From NCBI RefSeq assembly GCF_921293095.1, contig NC_060248.1, positions 129,096,972 to 129,160,971 on the forward strand: 64,000 bases of DNA, read 5' to 3'. Each line of letters opens with the position of its first letter. The first letter of the stretch is position 1. The notes beneath the pieces are model-generated. The model worked only from the letters and a program-made list of their open reading frames with translations. It did no database searches and was not told the DNA's origin. Made by a program: the position numbers and the translations under genes. Below are positions 1 through 10,972 of this stretch, one piece after another. The stretch comes from Ischnura elegans. Lineage: Eukaryota; Arthropoda; Insecta; Odonata; Coenagrionidae.

Positions 1-329
1 TTGCATCCTCTACAATTCATCCTCAAAATGTTCCTAGTGCCTTTCCATTGGCTTTCTCGTTGTCATCTGCTTCCTTTTCTCTTAGTAAAGATTCAATTTT
101 TAAAACGCATATATAGAGATGCTTCTGTATTTTTTTGGAGTTTTCTTGATCATCTCATCCCTCCTCTTTTTAGGCACCATGTTTGATTCCATGTACGATA
201 TCCGTGATTAAACTTTTATTTATATTTTAAATTAGGGTGTTTGGACACAATTTTATATGATAATGAATAACACATCAACATGCTACTCAATATCTGTAAA
301 ATCATAATAAAATATCCTTGTATTATATT

Positions 330-510
330 TTGTTTCACTCTTACCCAGTCCTTGGACAGGTTAAGACACATTATCCTCCCTGATGATGGTTGCCTATAGC
401 CAACCGAAAAACTGGTTTTGGAGATTTTATTTTCACTTTTAATCAGCTTTAGGAATTCACGTATAAATTTCATTTCTGCCAATCAGTAGCTTCACCCAAT
501 TCTTTTCAAT
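330..510 (+). repeat. Dispersed repeat, copy 1, with hammerhead-like motif
   Basis: This stretch resembles 44960-45145 over about 170 bases, including CAGGTTAAGA, CTGATGAT, GGTTGCCT, AGCCAAC and the CACCCAATT tail. It sits in the first visible intron or upstream region of the rhomboid gene. The core looks like a Penelope-type hammerhead ribozyme (see the ncRNA entry inside it). I infer that it is a remnant of a Penelope-like element terminus. Confidence 0.5.
376..423 (+). ncRNA. Hammerhead-ribozyme-like motif, short stem III type
   Basis: Seen: the core box CTGATGA (380-386), a stem II GGTTG/CAACC (388-392 with 401-405), the second core box GAAA (406-409), and a possible stem I CTCC/GGAG (376-379 with 420-423). 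The segment after GAAA, ACTGGT, is close to the palindrome expected of the very short or dimeric stem III reported for ribozymes in Penelope-like elements. It is a degraded candidate; activity is not shown. Confidence 0.45.
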
Positions 511-836
511 GTGTGGAGAGCTCCACCAGTACAATCCTTGGATTGTTGACAGTTGATGATGATAAAATCATTGAAGTGTTAAGATGGAATACTGGAGATG
601 AATCTTATGTCAAATTTGCCTTCTTTTGGCTGGTATGAAATAGGAAGAAAGGCCATAGTAGAATGGCGACATAAGTGGGCTGCTCTGTTTGTTAAATTAG
701 TTTTAAATTCTATATGCAAATGTAAATGCCAAAAATTATCATTTTAAACATACATTTATATGAATGAGAATGTTCAGAATCATAAGCATCAACATATTTT
801 TGTATGGTTTAATTACCTGATGTATTTCTCTTTCAG

Positions 837-950
837 AACTGGTCAGAAATGCAATTTGCTCCGTTGCAGCTGTTGGTTTTCATAGTGCTGGCTGCTGCTG
901 ATATTGGCACTGCTATTTACTACCGATATATTGAACCTGTGGATAGGCAG
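837..950 (+). CDS. Rhomboid-family protease, penultimate exon (partial gene)
   Basis: Internal exon of 38 codons between a pyrimidine-rich AG acceptor (ending at 836) and a GTAAAT donor; phase 0 at both ends. It encodes a short membrane-edge segment with the start NWSEMQF followed by a hydrophobic helix (QLLVFIVLAAADIGTAIYY) and a short loop. This matches the region between the catalytic-serine helix and the last catalytic helix in secretase-type rhomboids of the Drosophila rho/RHBDL class (family knowledge). The exon holding the catalytic Gly-x-Ser motif must lie upstream of position 1; I found no sign of it in 1-836. The exon joins in frame to the one at 4410. Confidence 0.85.
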
Positions 951-1243
951 GTAAATCAAAATATTTCTGTTGGTAAAATAAATTTATCTATTTTGTGTTA
1001 GTGTATGGACTGTAACACAATCATTGTATTCTGTTTGATGGAAAAATGATTAATTTATATTTATGGCATTGACAAGAAAAACATAGGAGGAACCTGCGAC
1101 TACCCAACTTAAAAACTATGTACATACACTTGAATTATAAACATATGGAGACAGTACATATAAGATTTTAATGAGAAAAGGAAACAGAGTTCAGAAATGA
1201 ATGGCTAAAAGTCATCATGTTAACAACACATGGTCATAGCATA

Positions 1244-1998
1244 TGAAGGGCATTTTTTTCAACCTCCGATAGCTAAGCTAAAACACCATACAAGCAACAG
1301 GCGGGCACTGCGCGCGTAGGGCGACTGCGTGTCCTCTGCACTACATGCTCAAGTAATTTCTGAACGTAAGTTGTTAGTTTAAGGTTAGTGGCAATCTCAT
1401 CAACAACACTGCCTCAATAGATTCTCCTGCCAAGCGTGCACTGCGTAGCGACAGCCGGAAAACTCACCGAACAACTTCAGCATTGACATTCTCGACCTTT
1501 ATACCGATAAAAGAAATTTTTTAATGCACTGTGCCTTGAGTGTGAAACATTATGCCCATTCAAAACAAAAGAAAAGACATGCTGACTTCTGGAAGCGTTC
1601 TGGTCCTTGACAACATCCGCCATCTTGGTGCTGATGGAGCCCAACAGCAATTTCAAAGGGACATTTTCGACCACCCACTGTGCAATGCCGACCTAGTACC
1701 ATGTGACTTCCATTTTTACGCTAAAATGAAGATGTTGCTTGTAGGGAAGTGTTTTCAAACGGACGATGAGCTTCAGGGCAAAGGAAAAATTCATTGGAAG
1801 TCATTGGCAGCAACATCCCGTGAAGAAGGCATGGTAAAGCTCGTCCACAGGCACGTCCAAATCCTCAATTGCCTTTGTAGGCGATTGTGTCAAAAGGACA
1901 CGCAAGTGTACTCAAGATTTACGTATGAAATAATTTTTAATCGATCATTTCTTCTTCTGTTCATGGTCCATTGGAGGTTAAAAAATTAATGTCCCTCG
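1244..1998 (+). mobile_element. Internally deleted mariner-type element
   Basis: A 755-bp element bounded by TA dinucleotides, with ~28-bp imperfect inverted ends (TGAAGGGCATTTTTTTCAAC at the left; the right end reverse-complements to CGAGGGACATTAATTTTTTA). It holds only the C-terminal half of a mariner transposase, so the N-terminal DNA-binding part has been lost. It lies within the rhomboid intron. Confidence 0.75.
1552..1989 (+). pseudogene. Mariner transposase C-terminal fragment
   Basis: The 145-residue open frame shows the mariner DDD catalytic region: LVLDNIRHLGA aligns with the second-Asp DNA..H motif, and FDHPLCNADLVPCDFHF with the FDHPPYSPDLAPSDFHLF block carrying the third Asp. 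The usual PHTA is altered to RHLG. It continues with LLVGKCFQTDDEL, then KLVHRHVQILNC, the family C-terminus. No helix-turn-helix half is present. Non-functional remnant. Confidence 0.8.
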
Positions 1999-2945
1999 TA
2001 TTTAAAATGGCCACCTTTTTTCTGAAGAAAGAGATAAAATCCTGATGCTTTATACCCACTGTTAAAAATGTTTTGCATATTAATTTTATTTTTGAGTAAA
2101 GGTAGTAAAAAAAGAGTTGGGCTTTGAAGGATTCCTCAGAATGGGATTGCAATGTTTGATTGTGTGTACTAATGGGGAAAAGAGTACTCCAACAAAGATT
2201 GTGCCACATCTATTAGTTTGCGAGAAAATTCCTTTCCGATGGCATGTTACTCGTAGGCCAAATTCTGATGAGGGGCATTCAAACACGCCCCATCATCTTC
2301 TCTGGTTCGCTGTGTGTGTGTGGGAGAGTGAATCATTTGCCCTCGACCACAAGAAGCAAGAGAAGGTGCTAGGTATGAAGAAAAAAGAGAGAAAGAGGAA
2401 ATATACGGGTGAAACTTTTTGCGTGCAAGTTAACTTCAATATTTCAAAGACAAGGATTATCTAATGCCTTGCCATTCAGGTGACCACTGGAAGTTATTAT
2501 CAAAGCAGGCAATCTGTGGATGTTCCATCCCCCACTTGTACTGTGAAAAGAAGATGATGTGATACATCTGGGCCAATGATGGGGAGAGGCAGTACAAATA
2601 TGTAATTGGAAAACACAGTGGGTGGTTGGTGGTGGCATAAACAATATCCTGAGTGCAACAAATATCCCATGGACTGCATTTGACTGTATTCAAGGCCGAG
2701 GTAGTAATTGTGCATTTGCAGTACAAAAAATTCATTTAATGATCATAGATGAGATTTTCTTAATTTTGAATTGGTTATCTGTAGAAGAAATCTAAAATTA
2801 ATTGAGAGTTTTTTTTACGCTCATCTTCTTCTGAAATACTGGAGCAGACTCCATGTTAACTTGACACATTCCTTGTCAGCGACTAGTGAAAATATTTATT
2901 TTTTTTACGAATGGAATTGATATGCCTAATGCATCCTTGTATTTA

Positions 2946-3913
2946 CCGTATAAGCACGTGTAAGAGGTGCACCTTTTTTCCCAGAAATTGCAGCCGAAAA
3001 TGGAAGTGCGCCTCTTACACAAACTTCTTATCTTCCCCCCCCCCCCCCCCTTACCGGTCGCAAGTCCAAGGGGAACTGAGTGGCCTTGGTTTTCAGCGTG
3101 AGTCAGTCAGCGGAAACCCTGGGTCAAAAACAAGCGGCAAGCAGGGGAGTTTCTCCCTTAGTGAGGTATTTTTAAAATGCTCCTGTTTGCTTTTTTTGTA
3201 AGCATCGCATCGTCACGTCGGCACCCCAGAGGTGAACATTGTAAAGATAGCGCAGGGTTTTTTGCTCCGGAGAGCGGGCTAAATATACTGCCACGAGTGG
3301 GCATCCCGCGGCATTTATACTGCATATAGTAATCGCTTATCAAACGTAGAGAAACGCATAGTTTTGAAGGACATACCTGGTTAATAGTCAACATCTGTCT
3401 TGCCGAGCAATTTCCATTATTCTGAGGACCTGATTTTTCAGAAATCATCTTCAGACGCTAATATGAGGATTTTTTCAACTGAAAATTATATTGGTGTCAA
3501 AACCTGCGGTTTAAAAAATTCGAACGAGTTTTTTCATTCACACACAGGGAAGATTCACACTGTGCCTGTCTTGTTTTGCTTTAAAATGTTTCATAGCTGC
3601 AATTCTATTGCAATACTCCTGCGAGAGCTTTTAAACAAAATTGTTCGTGAGTAGGACTTGCATCGTAGAGCAACGGCATATGCGAATAGAGGATCAGAAC
3701 TCTTTCTACTCCCTCTTATGCCACTATTACCACGGCAGTTATCAAAAATTTGTCTTTCAATTAGCATTGAAAGAGGAAATTTCGATAACTGTCGTAATTC
3801 CAGGCATACGTCTGCAACACCGCATGATAGGATAAAAAAAATGCTGCAAAATTTTTTTCTTTATAGCTTCGATGCTCAAAATAGGGGTGCGCCTCTTACA
3901 CACGCTTATACAG
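2946..3913. mobile_element. TA-flanked non-autonomous element with GTATAAGC ends
   Basis: The left end (CCGTATAAGCACGTGTAAGA) and the right end (3884-3913, reverse complement CTGTATAAGCGTGTGTAAGA) are ~28-bp inverted repeats, each bordered by TA. The ~968-bp interior has a poly-C run at 3037-3052 and no recognisable protein. TA target duplication and size suggest a Tc1/mariner/pogo-superfamily MITE. Confidence 0.7.
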
Positions 3914-4409
3914 TAATCATGAAATTCTGTTTTTTTTTTTCATTTGATTTTATTTCTTATAAAGATCAGAGAAAACATAGAAGGAGGCTAAAACTCTTGC
4001 ACAGGTAATCCGCGGTACGGCTAATCAGAAGTTTGCTGTACATATTTGGAATACACCCTTGTCCAAATTTGGGCTAAGAAAAATACATTATCAGAAATGA
4101 AACAGATTTTCTTGCAGGCATCACACACTTTGTCCCCAGGGTAAAATTTCTATCACAGTTGCAGTGGTTTCAACTGATCCGTGTTTTGGGTTGACTGGTG
4201 TTCATTTCTCTGAAGTGTTTGTAGGTGTGAATCGGAATGGGGGAATGGGTTGTGCTGCTAGAAGTTGAGATGAGGAAATGAGTGATACATATATCTAAAG
4301 GGATGCTTGGAGTAAATGCACCACCACTAGTTCCCAATTTACAAATCGTTAACTAATGAATGAACTTTCTTTTTAAATATTTTTTCACTGATTATTTTAT
4401 TTATTTCAG

Positions 4410-4625
4410 ATTGGATATGCAGCTCATCTTGCTGGTGCAATCGCAGGTTTATTGGTAGGAATCCAAGTTCTCCGCAATTTGGAAGTTCGACGTTGGGAGC
4501 GAGTTATTTGGTGGGCAAGCTTAGTTCTCTTTGCTATTCTCATGATAGCTGCCATCATATGGAATGCTGCTTTCCCAGAATATTTTCCCATCCAGGATAA
4601 AGATAGCTTTGAAAAGCAATTTTGA
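4410..4625 (+). CDS. Rhomboid-family protease, last exon with catalytic histidine
   Basis: Terminal exon of 71 codons plus TGA (4623-4625), preceded by TTATTTCAG. It opens with IGYAAHLAGAIAGLLVG, the transmembrane helix carrying the catalytic His (codon 4425-4427) and the small-residue GxxxG packing motif of rhomboid intramembrane serine proteases. It continues with a short loop (VLRNLEVRRWERVI) and a final hydrophobic helix (WWASLVLFAILMIAAIIW), as in the 6+1 helix secretase rhomboids such as Drosophila Rhomboid. The enzyme cleaves membrane-anchored substrates, classically EGF-type ligands, in the Golgi or endosome; which paralogue this is cannot be settled from two exons. The intron before it (951-4409) carries a deleted mariner and a TA-flanked MITE. 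Confidence 0.9.
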   Translation: MGYAAHLAGAIAGLLVGIQVLRNLEVRRWERVIWWASLVLFAILMIAAIIWNAAFPEYFPIQDKDSFEKQF

Positions 4626-4890
4626 GGTTTTTCATAGTTAATTGTGCCTTGATAAGCTTTTGAATCAAAGCATTTCACATACAGTCAATTACGTTTTGCA
4701 CAAAGGAGTGAAAATGTTTATAACTATTTTTGAAAATGTCGTACTGACAATCATGTATGTTGATGTAATGTCCCCATGATCTCATGTTTGCTGAATTTTA
4801 TTTGTCCTTGCAGTATTTATCAGTTATAAGCTGATTAGTTTATTTTCATAGTGATACAGGTGGTCAATCACCCTCCATTCATAATCAGAG

Positions 4891-5200
4891 CATGGGCATA
4901 CCCAGAATCAAAACTAGGGGGGGGGGGGACAGGGGGGCAAACTAGCTGTCGTTGTTCGAGTTGTAACTTTTTTGCACAGAAAAGGTTAATGAAACCAAAA
5001 TTTTAAGGAAATTATGACAACAACTTAGTAGTTTTTATAATTATTTGCTTGATAAAGTAATGATTTTTATTTTAGTTCCATGTCTTATACTAACATCGTT
5101 TTTCTTCAAAAGGAAAATTTGTTCATAACTTTTGTTCTGAATTAAATTTATTTTCGCTTCTTGGGGGGAGGGCAGAGCCCCCCAGCTGGGTACGCCCATG
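4891..5200. mobile_element. hAT-like MITE with CATGGGCATACCCAG ends
   Basis: A 310-bp element starting CATGGGCATACCCAG and ending CTGGGTACGCCCATG, with G-run and C-run blocks just inside each end. It is flanked by AATCAGAG and AATCATAG, an 8-bp direct repeat with one mismatch, as expected for hAT-type insertion. It lies about 265 bp past the rhomboid stop codon, probably within the 3' UTR. Confidence 0.65.
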
Positions 5201-8200
5201 AATCATAGCATCATGAGTTTAAATCATAGTAGAGAATTGTTTTAGCTCATATCTTTAGAACTCTGCCATTACATCCTCTTATGCCACCATCCATTCATTG
5301 GAACTCTAGTCGTCTAAACCTGGTCAGCTGCTTCTATTCAAGAGGTTGGGTCACTCCCCGTAATGTTTCACCTTCTATAAACGCGGGTTATGAATAATTC
5401 TATCACCCAATTGCATATGTACATTTCTGATTCTGGAAGTAATCCTTTCTGATCACCACCTGCGTGTTAGTGATCTTAGGTTTTAATTTTTCGATCAAAT
5501 AATGAAAGGCAATGAGATTGAAGTGGCTTCATAGGATGAGTATTGTTTTATAAATTATGCAGTCGATCACCTTGACAATTTTTGATTAATATTTGTAGAC
5601 TACTCTGTGTTTTTGCTGATATATAATTCAATGAATTATTCTCGTTTTAACATCCAATTAAACTCAAAAATAGGTAAAAGAACATTTTGTTGATCTTTAC
5701 CTAGTGGATGAGTCTAATAATCTTGAGATGCAATTTGTGTAATTTTTCATTTCCTAATTGGTTGGCCATCTTTTTGGTTTCCACCACGTACATGCTGGTA
5801 TGATGACAACAGTTTCAATCAGTGTCCTGTTACATTTTCAGATCAGAGTCAAATTTTGATAGTAAACTTCAACCTGAAGACACCAAGTGAAACTTTTGTC
5901 ATCATATCAACATGTACATGGTACCGAAATATGGTCATCCTGTCCAGTTAGAAATCTGTTTATGAGCATGTTCTATGTCTAATCCAGAATAAGTTTTATC
6001 TCCAATCAAATGCTCCATTGATGCAGCCGCTCTTTAAATGCATCTCACTGCAAATGTATTCCTAGGTTACACATTTAGCTAAACAATCACTGATCAGTTT
6101 TGTAGCTTACCTTGGCATTTTCCATCAACTTTTTTTTTATCCTCCCTTTGCCTTTAAGTTTATCACAAACACTGAAATTATTGCTTGTGGCCTGTTATTA
6201 GGTGATGAATTAATGAAATTATGTTCTCTGTATGTATCCTTTTGTAGGCAGAGGGTATTTGCTATTTGGGGAGAATAAAAGATCTTTAGTTGAAGCTTGA
6301 CCACTGCCATTTCCTCTCTTCCTTGACAGGGGGAACATGTATTTCACTTCTAAATTAATACGCCATTTGTCAGTTAACTCCAAGAATGTGATAGAAGGTC
6401 CCTAATCAGGTACTTTCATTTTCTTTTATCTGAAAATCCTCATCAATAGCGGATGGGAGGGATGGGAGGGTGGCAAATGTATGGAAAGTTGAAGTCGGTA
6501 ATATTTAAGGTGGCTCTCCAATGAATGTTATTATTTCAATAGTTTAAAAAACAATATTTAAATATAATTGATGAATATCTTAAAGCCACTTGTCCATGCA
6601 TATCAGACCTCAGATGCTTCATCATGAGGAAGTATTGCGTAGCACCAAGGTGCTGCAGAAAGTAGTAAACCCTTCTCCCCAAAACAATGAACTTAATCAA
6701 CCCTATTGTCCTCATTCAAAGATGGAGCCTAAACAGTACTGATCGAAAATAATATATGCATTAAGGTTAATTGTATATGTTTCTGTTGGAACCAAATGTG
6801 AAGGCATATTAAGAGCTCCAATGTTTTTAAATGGCATTTGAGTAATTTTGCAATAATAGCCGCTAAGCAAGAGACGCACTCATTTTCATTATGTCCATTG
6901 AATGTTGGTATCTGTTTATCTACTCATATTAGGCTGTAATACATATTTAATGAAGCACATACATATGTGCAAAACCAACTGTAGCGTTAGCCTTAAATGT
7001 TGTGTTTAAACATTTGAGGGTAAGTTCTGCCATAACATTAATTTTGAAGTGGGGTCATCATTTAAAAAAAGCCATATTGGTTGCCATTGCATTTAAATTG
7101 CTATACTTTGATGCCATAATTTAGGACACTCTGAATGCTCTTCCCTTCTGTTAATAATTGTTATTTTTTAAAGTATGTATTTGGAAAGCCTGTGATTGTT
7201 GCCATAAACCAGTTGAGTGCTTGGTGCATCTAAGTCTTTGCCAGAAAATTTTCAGGGGATGGGGATATTAACTTGGAGTAGCACATTCTTTTACGGGATA
7301 CACCTAAGATTATCTCCCAAAATTTTTCGGAGGGGTATGAATGCCTGGGCCTCCCCTTCTGCTTGCTATGGCTTTGGCATGCAAAAATGTATGCATGATG
7401 ATAAATGAATGCCGGCCCCAAGTGCTCTACACACATGCTTAATATATGTGGCTTGCTCATTGAAACGCCTTCATAGTGGTGCTCTGGGGACCCTGAAACA
7501 GCCAGAAATGCATAGCACTCAAATGGGTAAGGGGTGACCATGTCTCATTGGAAAATTAAAAGAAAAGTGTGCAATGTAGAACGATTGACAAAGGTGAAAA
7601 CATGAAATTGGTTGGGTATATCAAAAATTTTGTAAAAAGAAATTTCAACTTTGTTAAGTAAAAAGAGTTATTTTTTTATTACAAGTATTTCAAAACTAAT
7701 TGACATTTGGAATCAAAATACGGTATTTTTTATACCAATCTATGCTATGCCTTTTGTGAATGTTAGGTTACCTTAGAATAATCCTTGTAATTCCAGTATT
7801 ATCTTGAGATATCTTCTTAATCATTGAAGACTCTGAACGGATTTAAGAAGCAGTATTTTTCTGTTGGTTTCTATTTATTTTAAGTTTTTATTTTATTTTT
7901 AACATAACATTGAACATTGAGAAAGTTATTTTGTTGACAAATAAAAATCTTGCTCAGTTTGGGCTTGTTTTTTTTTATCTCTTGGAAGCACTATTATTGT
8001 TTGGTATTAATAAAGGTCATGTTTGAAGAAATGTATAATTAATTAGGTTCTTGGAATTATCTTTTATGGTTTTTTGTGAATAACAGGGAAAAATGCAGCA
8101 TGTATAATCAACATCTTTTGTGGTAGCCATATTACCCTTAATTATTCATCACAATATTTTTCTTATCTATTGAAATCTAAATCGAGGTACATGTTTGGTA

Positions 8201-8580
8201 TTTTTGATAAAAATATGTATGTACTTGAAATGGAAAATTAAGGATGTTAAGTTTTAATTTATAACCAAAAATGTAGAAAAATAATAGTAAAAAGATTCAT
8301 GAATCATTGATTGATGACACTGTCTGTTATGGCTCTTTTGGTTCATTCTGTTTTTATGCAATAAATTTTTATAGATTTTTCTGGAATCTTTGTGTAATTA
8401 TTTAAGTACATAATTCTTTTTTTTTAGGACAAAGATACTTCCTCACACATCTGTTTTGGTAAAGTGATCAACTTAAGCACAGTTGGCAGTATTTTGTGTA
8501 GGTTTTGTGAAAGGTAACATGGTCTCAAAAGTAAGGGCACACTTTATGACCTAGTGCTAAAAGTTTCTGAGAAAAAATAA
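5201..8580 (+). other. Probable rhomboid 3' UTR and intergenic sequence
   Basis: There is no believable coding sequence here; the short open frames (for example around 7217-7541) lack protein-like composition. Several AATAAA hexamers on the plus strand (6274-6279, 8360-8365) could be polyadenylation signals for the rhomboid gene, so the transcript end cannot be fixed from sequence alone. Confidence 0.4.
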
Positions 8581-8673
8581 TTTGCCTTATCCAAGATTCA
8601 AATCTGGATCCCACAAACTCACACCAGCTTCAAAAAAGAAGGCTATTTGGGCTTCCAGCCGGGTGGTCTCCCT

Positions 8674-8727
8674 CCATTCTGCCGACGTTTCGGATCACGA
8701 GTCGGGTTCCATCCTCAGGGCTAATGG
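8674..8727 (-). ncRNA. Hammerhead-ribozyme-like motif, left arm
   Basis: On the minus strand: stem I CCATT-A-GCC with GGC-AG-AATGG, core CTGAGGA (fits the CUGANGA consensus; plus 8712-8718), a short stem II GGA/TCC, core GAAA (plus 8688-8691), then the palindromic ACGT before C. All invariant core bases of a minimal Penelope hammerhead appear present. Activity is untested. Confidence 0.6.
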
Positions 8728-8740
8728 TGAGTGGCTAATG

Positions 8741-9079
8741 GAGTGTGGGCAGGTGTACGTTGGTGAAACGGGAAGAACCATTAATACCAGGAACAAAGAA
8801 CATAAGAGACACCTTAGGCTCTGCCAACCGGAAAAATCCTCGGTTGTAGAACACGCCATTGAATCCGATCATAGGGTGAAGTGGGATCACGTGAAAATTC
8901 TTTGCCGTGAGACTAATTTCTGGAAAAGACTGGTAAAGGAATCCATCGAGATCTGGCTGACAACTAACACCCTCAACCGTGACACCGGGTATTCACTAAG
9001 TAATGTATGGAAACCGGCACTTAGGAAAATAAGATTGGCTGCCTCCCGGCCAATTACGGTAGACTTTACAGCCAATTGA
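8741..9079 (+). pseudogene. GIY-YIG endonuclease domain of a Penelope-like element
   Basis: The open frame, continuous from 8582, carries CGQVYVGETGRTINTRNKEH, the GIY-YIG-type nuclease signature (Y-V-G, then R...R..EH) as found at the C-terminus of Penelope-like retroelement proteins. It continues with a conserved VVEHAIESDH block and a C-terminal NRDTGYSLSNVWKPAL segment, then ends at TGA 9077-9079. In active elements this domain nicks target DNA. Here no reverse transcriptase precedes it and the frame reads straight through the left arm, so it is a fragment rather than a gene. Confidence 0.8.
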
Positions 9080-9112
9080 AGAGTATATAAGCTGGCAAAC
9101 TTCATCCACTCA

Positions 9113-9166
9113 CCATTAGCCCTGAGGATAGAACCCGACTCGTGTTCCAAAACGTCGGCAGAATGG
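9113..9166 (+). ncRNA. Hammerhead-ribozyme-like motif, right arm, core mutated
   Basis: This is the same architecture as the left-arm motif in opposite orientation: CCATT/AATGG stem I, CTGAGGA (9122-9128), stem II GAAC/GTTC. The second core box reads AAAA (9149-9152) instead of GAAA, a change of an essential G, so this copy is predicted to be inactive. Confidence 0.55.
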
Positions 9167-9205
9167 AGGGAGACCACACGACTGGAAGCCTGAATAGCCT
9201 TTTTC

Positions 9206-10559
9206 GAATATATTTGCCGGGAAAGCATCAGATTTTACTTCTCACACCAGCTTGTTTAACCATTTAAGATAACTTGACATCATCTTACAGTAAGGATTTT
9301 GGTGGCTTCAGAGGACAAAGTGGTTAATGCAGCAAGAAATACAATACCACAGGAGTAGCATGGTCATGCACTCTAAAGCTGAATTTTGAACACAATGAGG
9401 TTCCCTATGGACTCGTCGGTGAAATTGGCAGTATTTAGTAAATCTTTACGGGGTCTACCGCAACGGCAGTCATAGTGAGGAAATATGACAGTTGAAAAAT
9501 CATTTGCCATGAAGGGGATTCATATCCAATACTTTCAAATTTGCACCAGCTGCTCTAACCAGTGGTGCAGCAAAGGGGGGTTTGGGGGATAAACCCCCCC
9601 AGAAATCAGAGAAATTTTAAATTTTATCTATTTTACTTAATTGTATTAATATTACTTAAAGAATTGTGTAAGGATTAATAAAATACCCCTCAGAAATTCG
9701 TAAAACCTCACTATTTTGAACCATTTATCTAAAAATTTTCTGGGAGGGCAACCCGCACCTCCCATATTCCATATCCCCCAGTATTAGTTGCTCCTAAAAA
9801 CCCCTATAGCCTTAATTCCTAGCCTGGTGCCTGACTCTAACTACACCTAACTGAGAGGAATGATTGACAGTGTCAGGTGAAACTTAGTGGAATATACTTA
9901 ACAGTGAAAAATTTTTTATTCCACATAAAATTTACTTATGAATGGTTTCAACTTTTAATGATGGCCTGAGGTGATGATCTAATAGGTGGAATAGTAAAGG
10001 GACCTGGGTTTCTATCGTGGTCAGGCAAATTTTGACTACTTTGGTGTACGTATCTCTTGGGTTTGCTGCTTACACATGTGTGCGCACCGTTTGCAGGCCA
10101 TCGATGATCGATGGTTTGCTGGCAGATCTGCATGGCCTCTCCGCCCCGCGGACCATCCGCGTGCGTATGGGCCACAGAGACAGGTTTATGCTTACACATG
10201 AACGCGGACGACTGATGCGGCCCAAGCATATTAGTCAATGGAAATAGAGCGAGCTTGGAGATAAGAGTGGGAGTGCATCTCTACACCGTGGAGAGTGAGA
10301 TTGATGCAGAGAAAATAATTGAAAAAATTATATTCATTAGCACGTAGTTCCGTGAATATGGTCACTTAAGCGGATTTTAATGCTCTTCTTTGACGCAAAG
10401 GGGTGCACCCCAAACTTCCTTTGACGGGCACTTTTCTTCCCTTCTTTCCAACTTGGTTTACCACAATTGCTTGAATTGCACTAGGCAGTATGACGCTCTT
10501 CTACCTAGGCAAGCTACACACAGCTGACATTGTGCCGCATGCGGACGGGTTTCGTCTGC
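9206..10559. other. Intergenic repeats, no gene
   Basis: Nothing coding is supported. At about 9555-9605 there is a G-run/C-run block beginning near AGTGGTGCAGCAAAGG, resembling a degraded hAT-like MITE end without a clear partner. Around 10070-10240 lies a higher-GC patch with short palindromes (CCATCGATGATCGATGG) and two CTTACACATG repeats. Confidence 0.35.
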
Positions 10560-10561
10560 AC

Positions 10562-10930
10562 CTATGTGAACAACTTAGAGGGAACTATAAGACAACTTAG
10601 AACTTCTCTCAGAAGGCCTGAAAATACTTAAGCTGCTTGTGCAGCTTCATTTAATAAACATAATGTTGGTGAATTTTTTAAACTATGCAGTGAACTCATG
10701 GACAAATACAGTGTTTTACCCAGTCAGATTTATAACTGTGATGAAACTGGAATATCAACTACGCCCAATAAACTGAAAAAAATATTACCATTAAAAGGTA
10801 AAAAAACTAGGTGGAACCATTTAGTTTGCAGAACATGGTTCATTGATAACAGCAGAACTTTTTTTCAATGCTGCAGGTCAGTATGTCCCACCCCTTTTAA
10901 TTTTTCCTAGAGCAAGTCCCACTTTGCCCT
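10562..10930 (+). pseudogene. Broken pogo/Tigger-type DDE transposase fragment
   Basis: In one plus frame, SLRRPENT is followed by a TAA and then AASFNKHNVGEFFKLCSEL, LPSQIYNCDETGIST and LKKILPLKGKK. The last part is the first-Asp block (DETGIST) of DDE_1 transposases of the pogo/Tigger/Tc5 type. Around 10855 the match jumps to another frame (NAAGQYVPPLLIFPRAS). At least one stop and one frameshift therefore break it. Confidence 0.8.
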
Positions 10931-10938
10931 CTAAACAA

Positions 10939-10972
10939 TTTCACTTTGCCCCTGGTGAGGGGCAAAGTGAAA
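10939..10972. repeat. Perfect 15-bp hairpin built on a transposon-end motif
   Basis: TTTCACTTTGCCCCT, a four-base loop GGTG, then the exact reverse complement. The same CACTTTGCCC word occurs at about 10919 and again at about 11139-11159 as CCACTTTGCCCCACTCTCCC, which looks like the terminal repeat of the adjoining pogo/Tigger relic. Probably a duplicated and inverted element end. Confidence 0.6.

Larger units (their letters stand above)
8640..9205 (+). mobile_element. Penelope-like element fragment with inverted ribozyme-bearing arms
   Basis: A GIY-YIG-coding core is bracketed by two ~97-bp inverted arms. The left arm (about 8644-8735) and the right arm (about 9104-9197) are reverse complements apart from scattered changes. 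Both contain the CTGAGGA...ACGTCGG block typical of Penelope terminal repeats. The reverse transcriptase domain is absent, so this is a heavily truncated copy. It lies between the rhomboid and ANKIB1 genes. Confidence 0.75.

Noticed and set aside
1..836. Upstream rhomboid exon with the catalytic serine
   Set aside because: No Gly-x-Ser-Gly-type coding segment with splice sites could be found on the plus strand here.
8582..8740. N-terminal extension of the GIY-YIG frame as real protein
   Set aside because: This part reads through the ribozyme-bearing arm, which is non-coding terminal repeat; openness is incidental.
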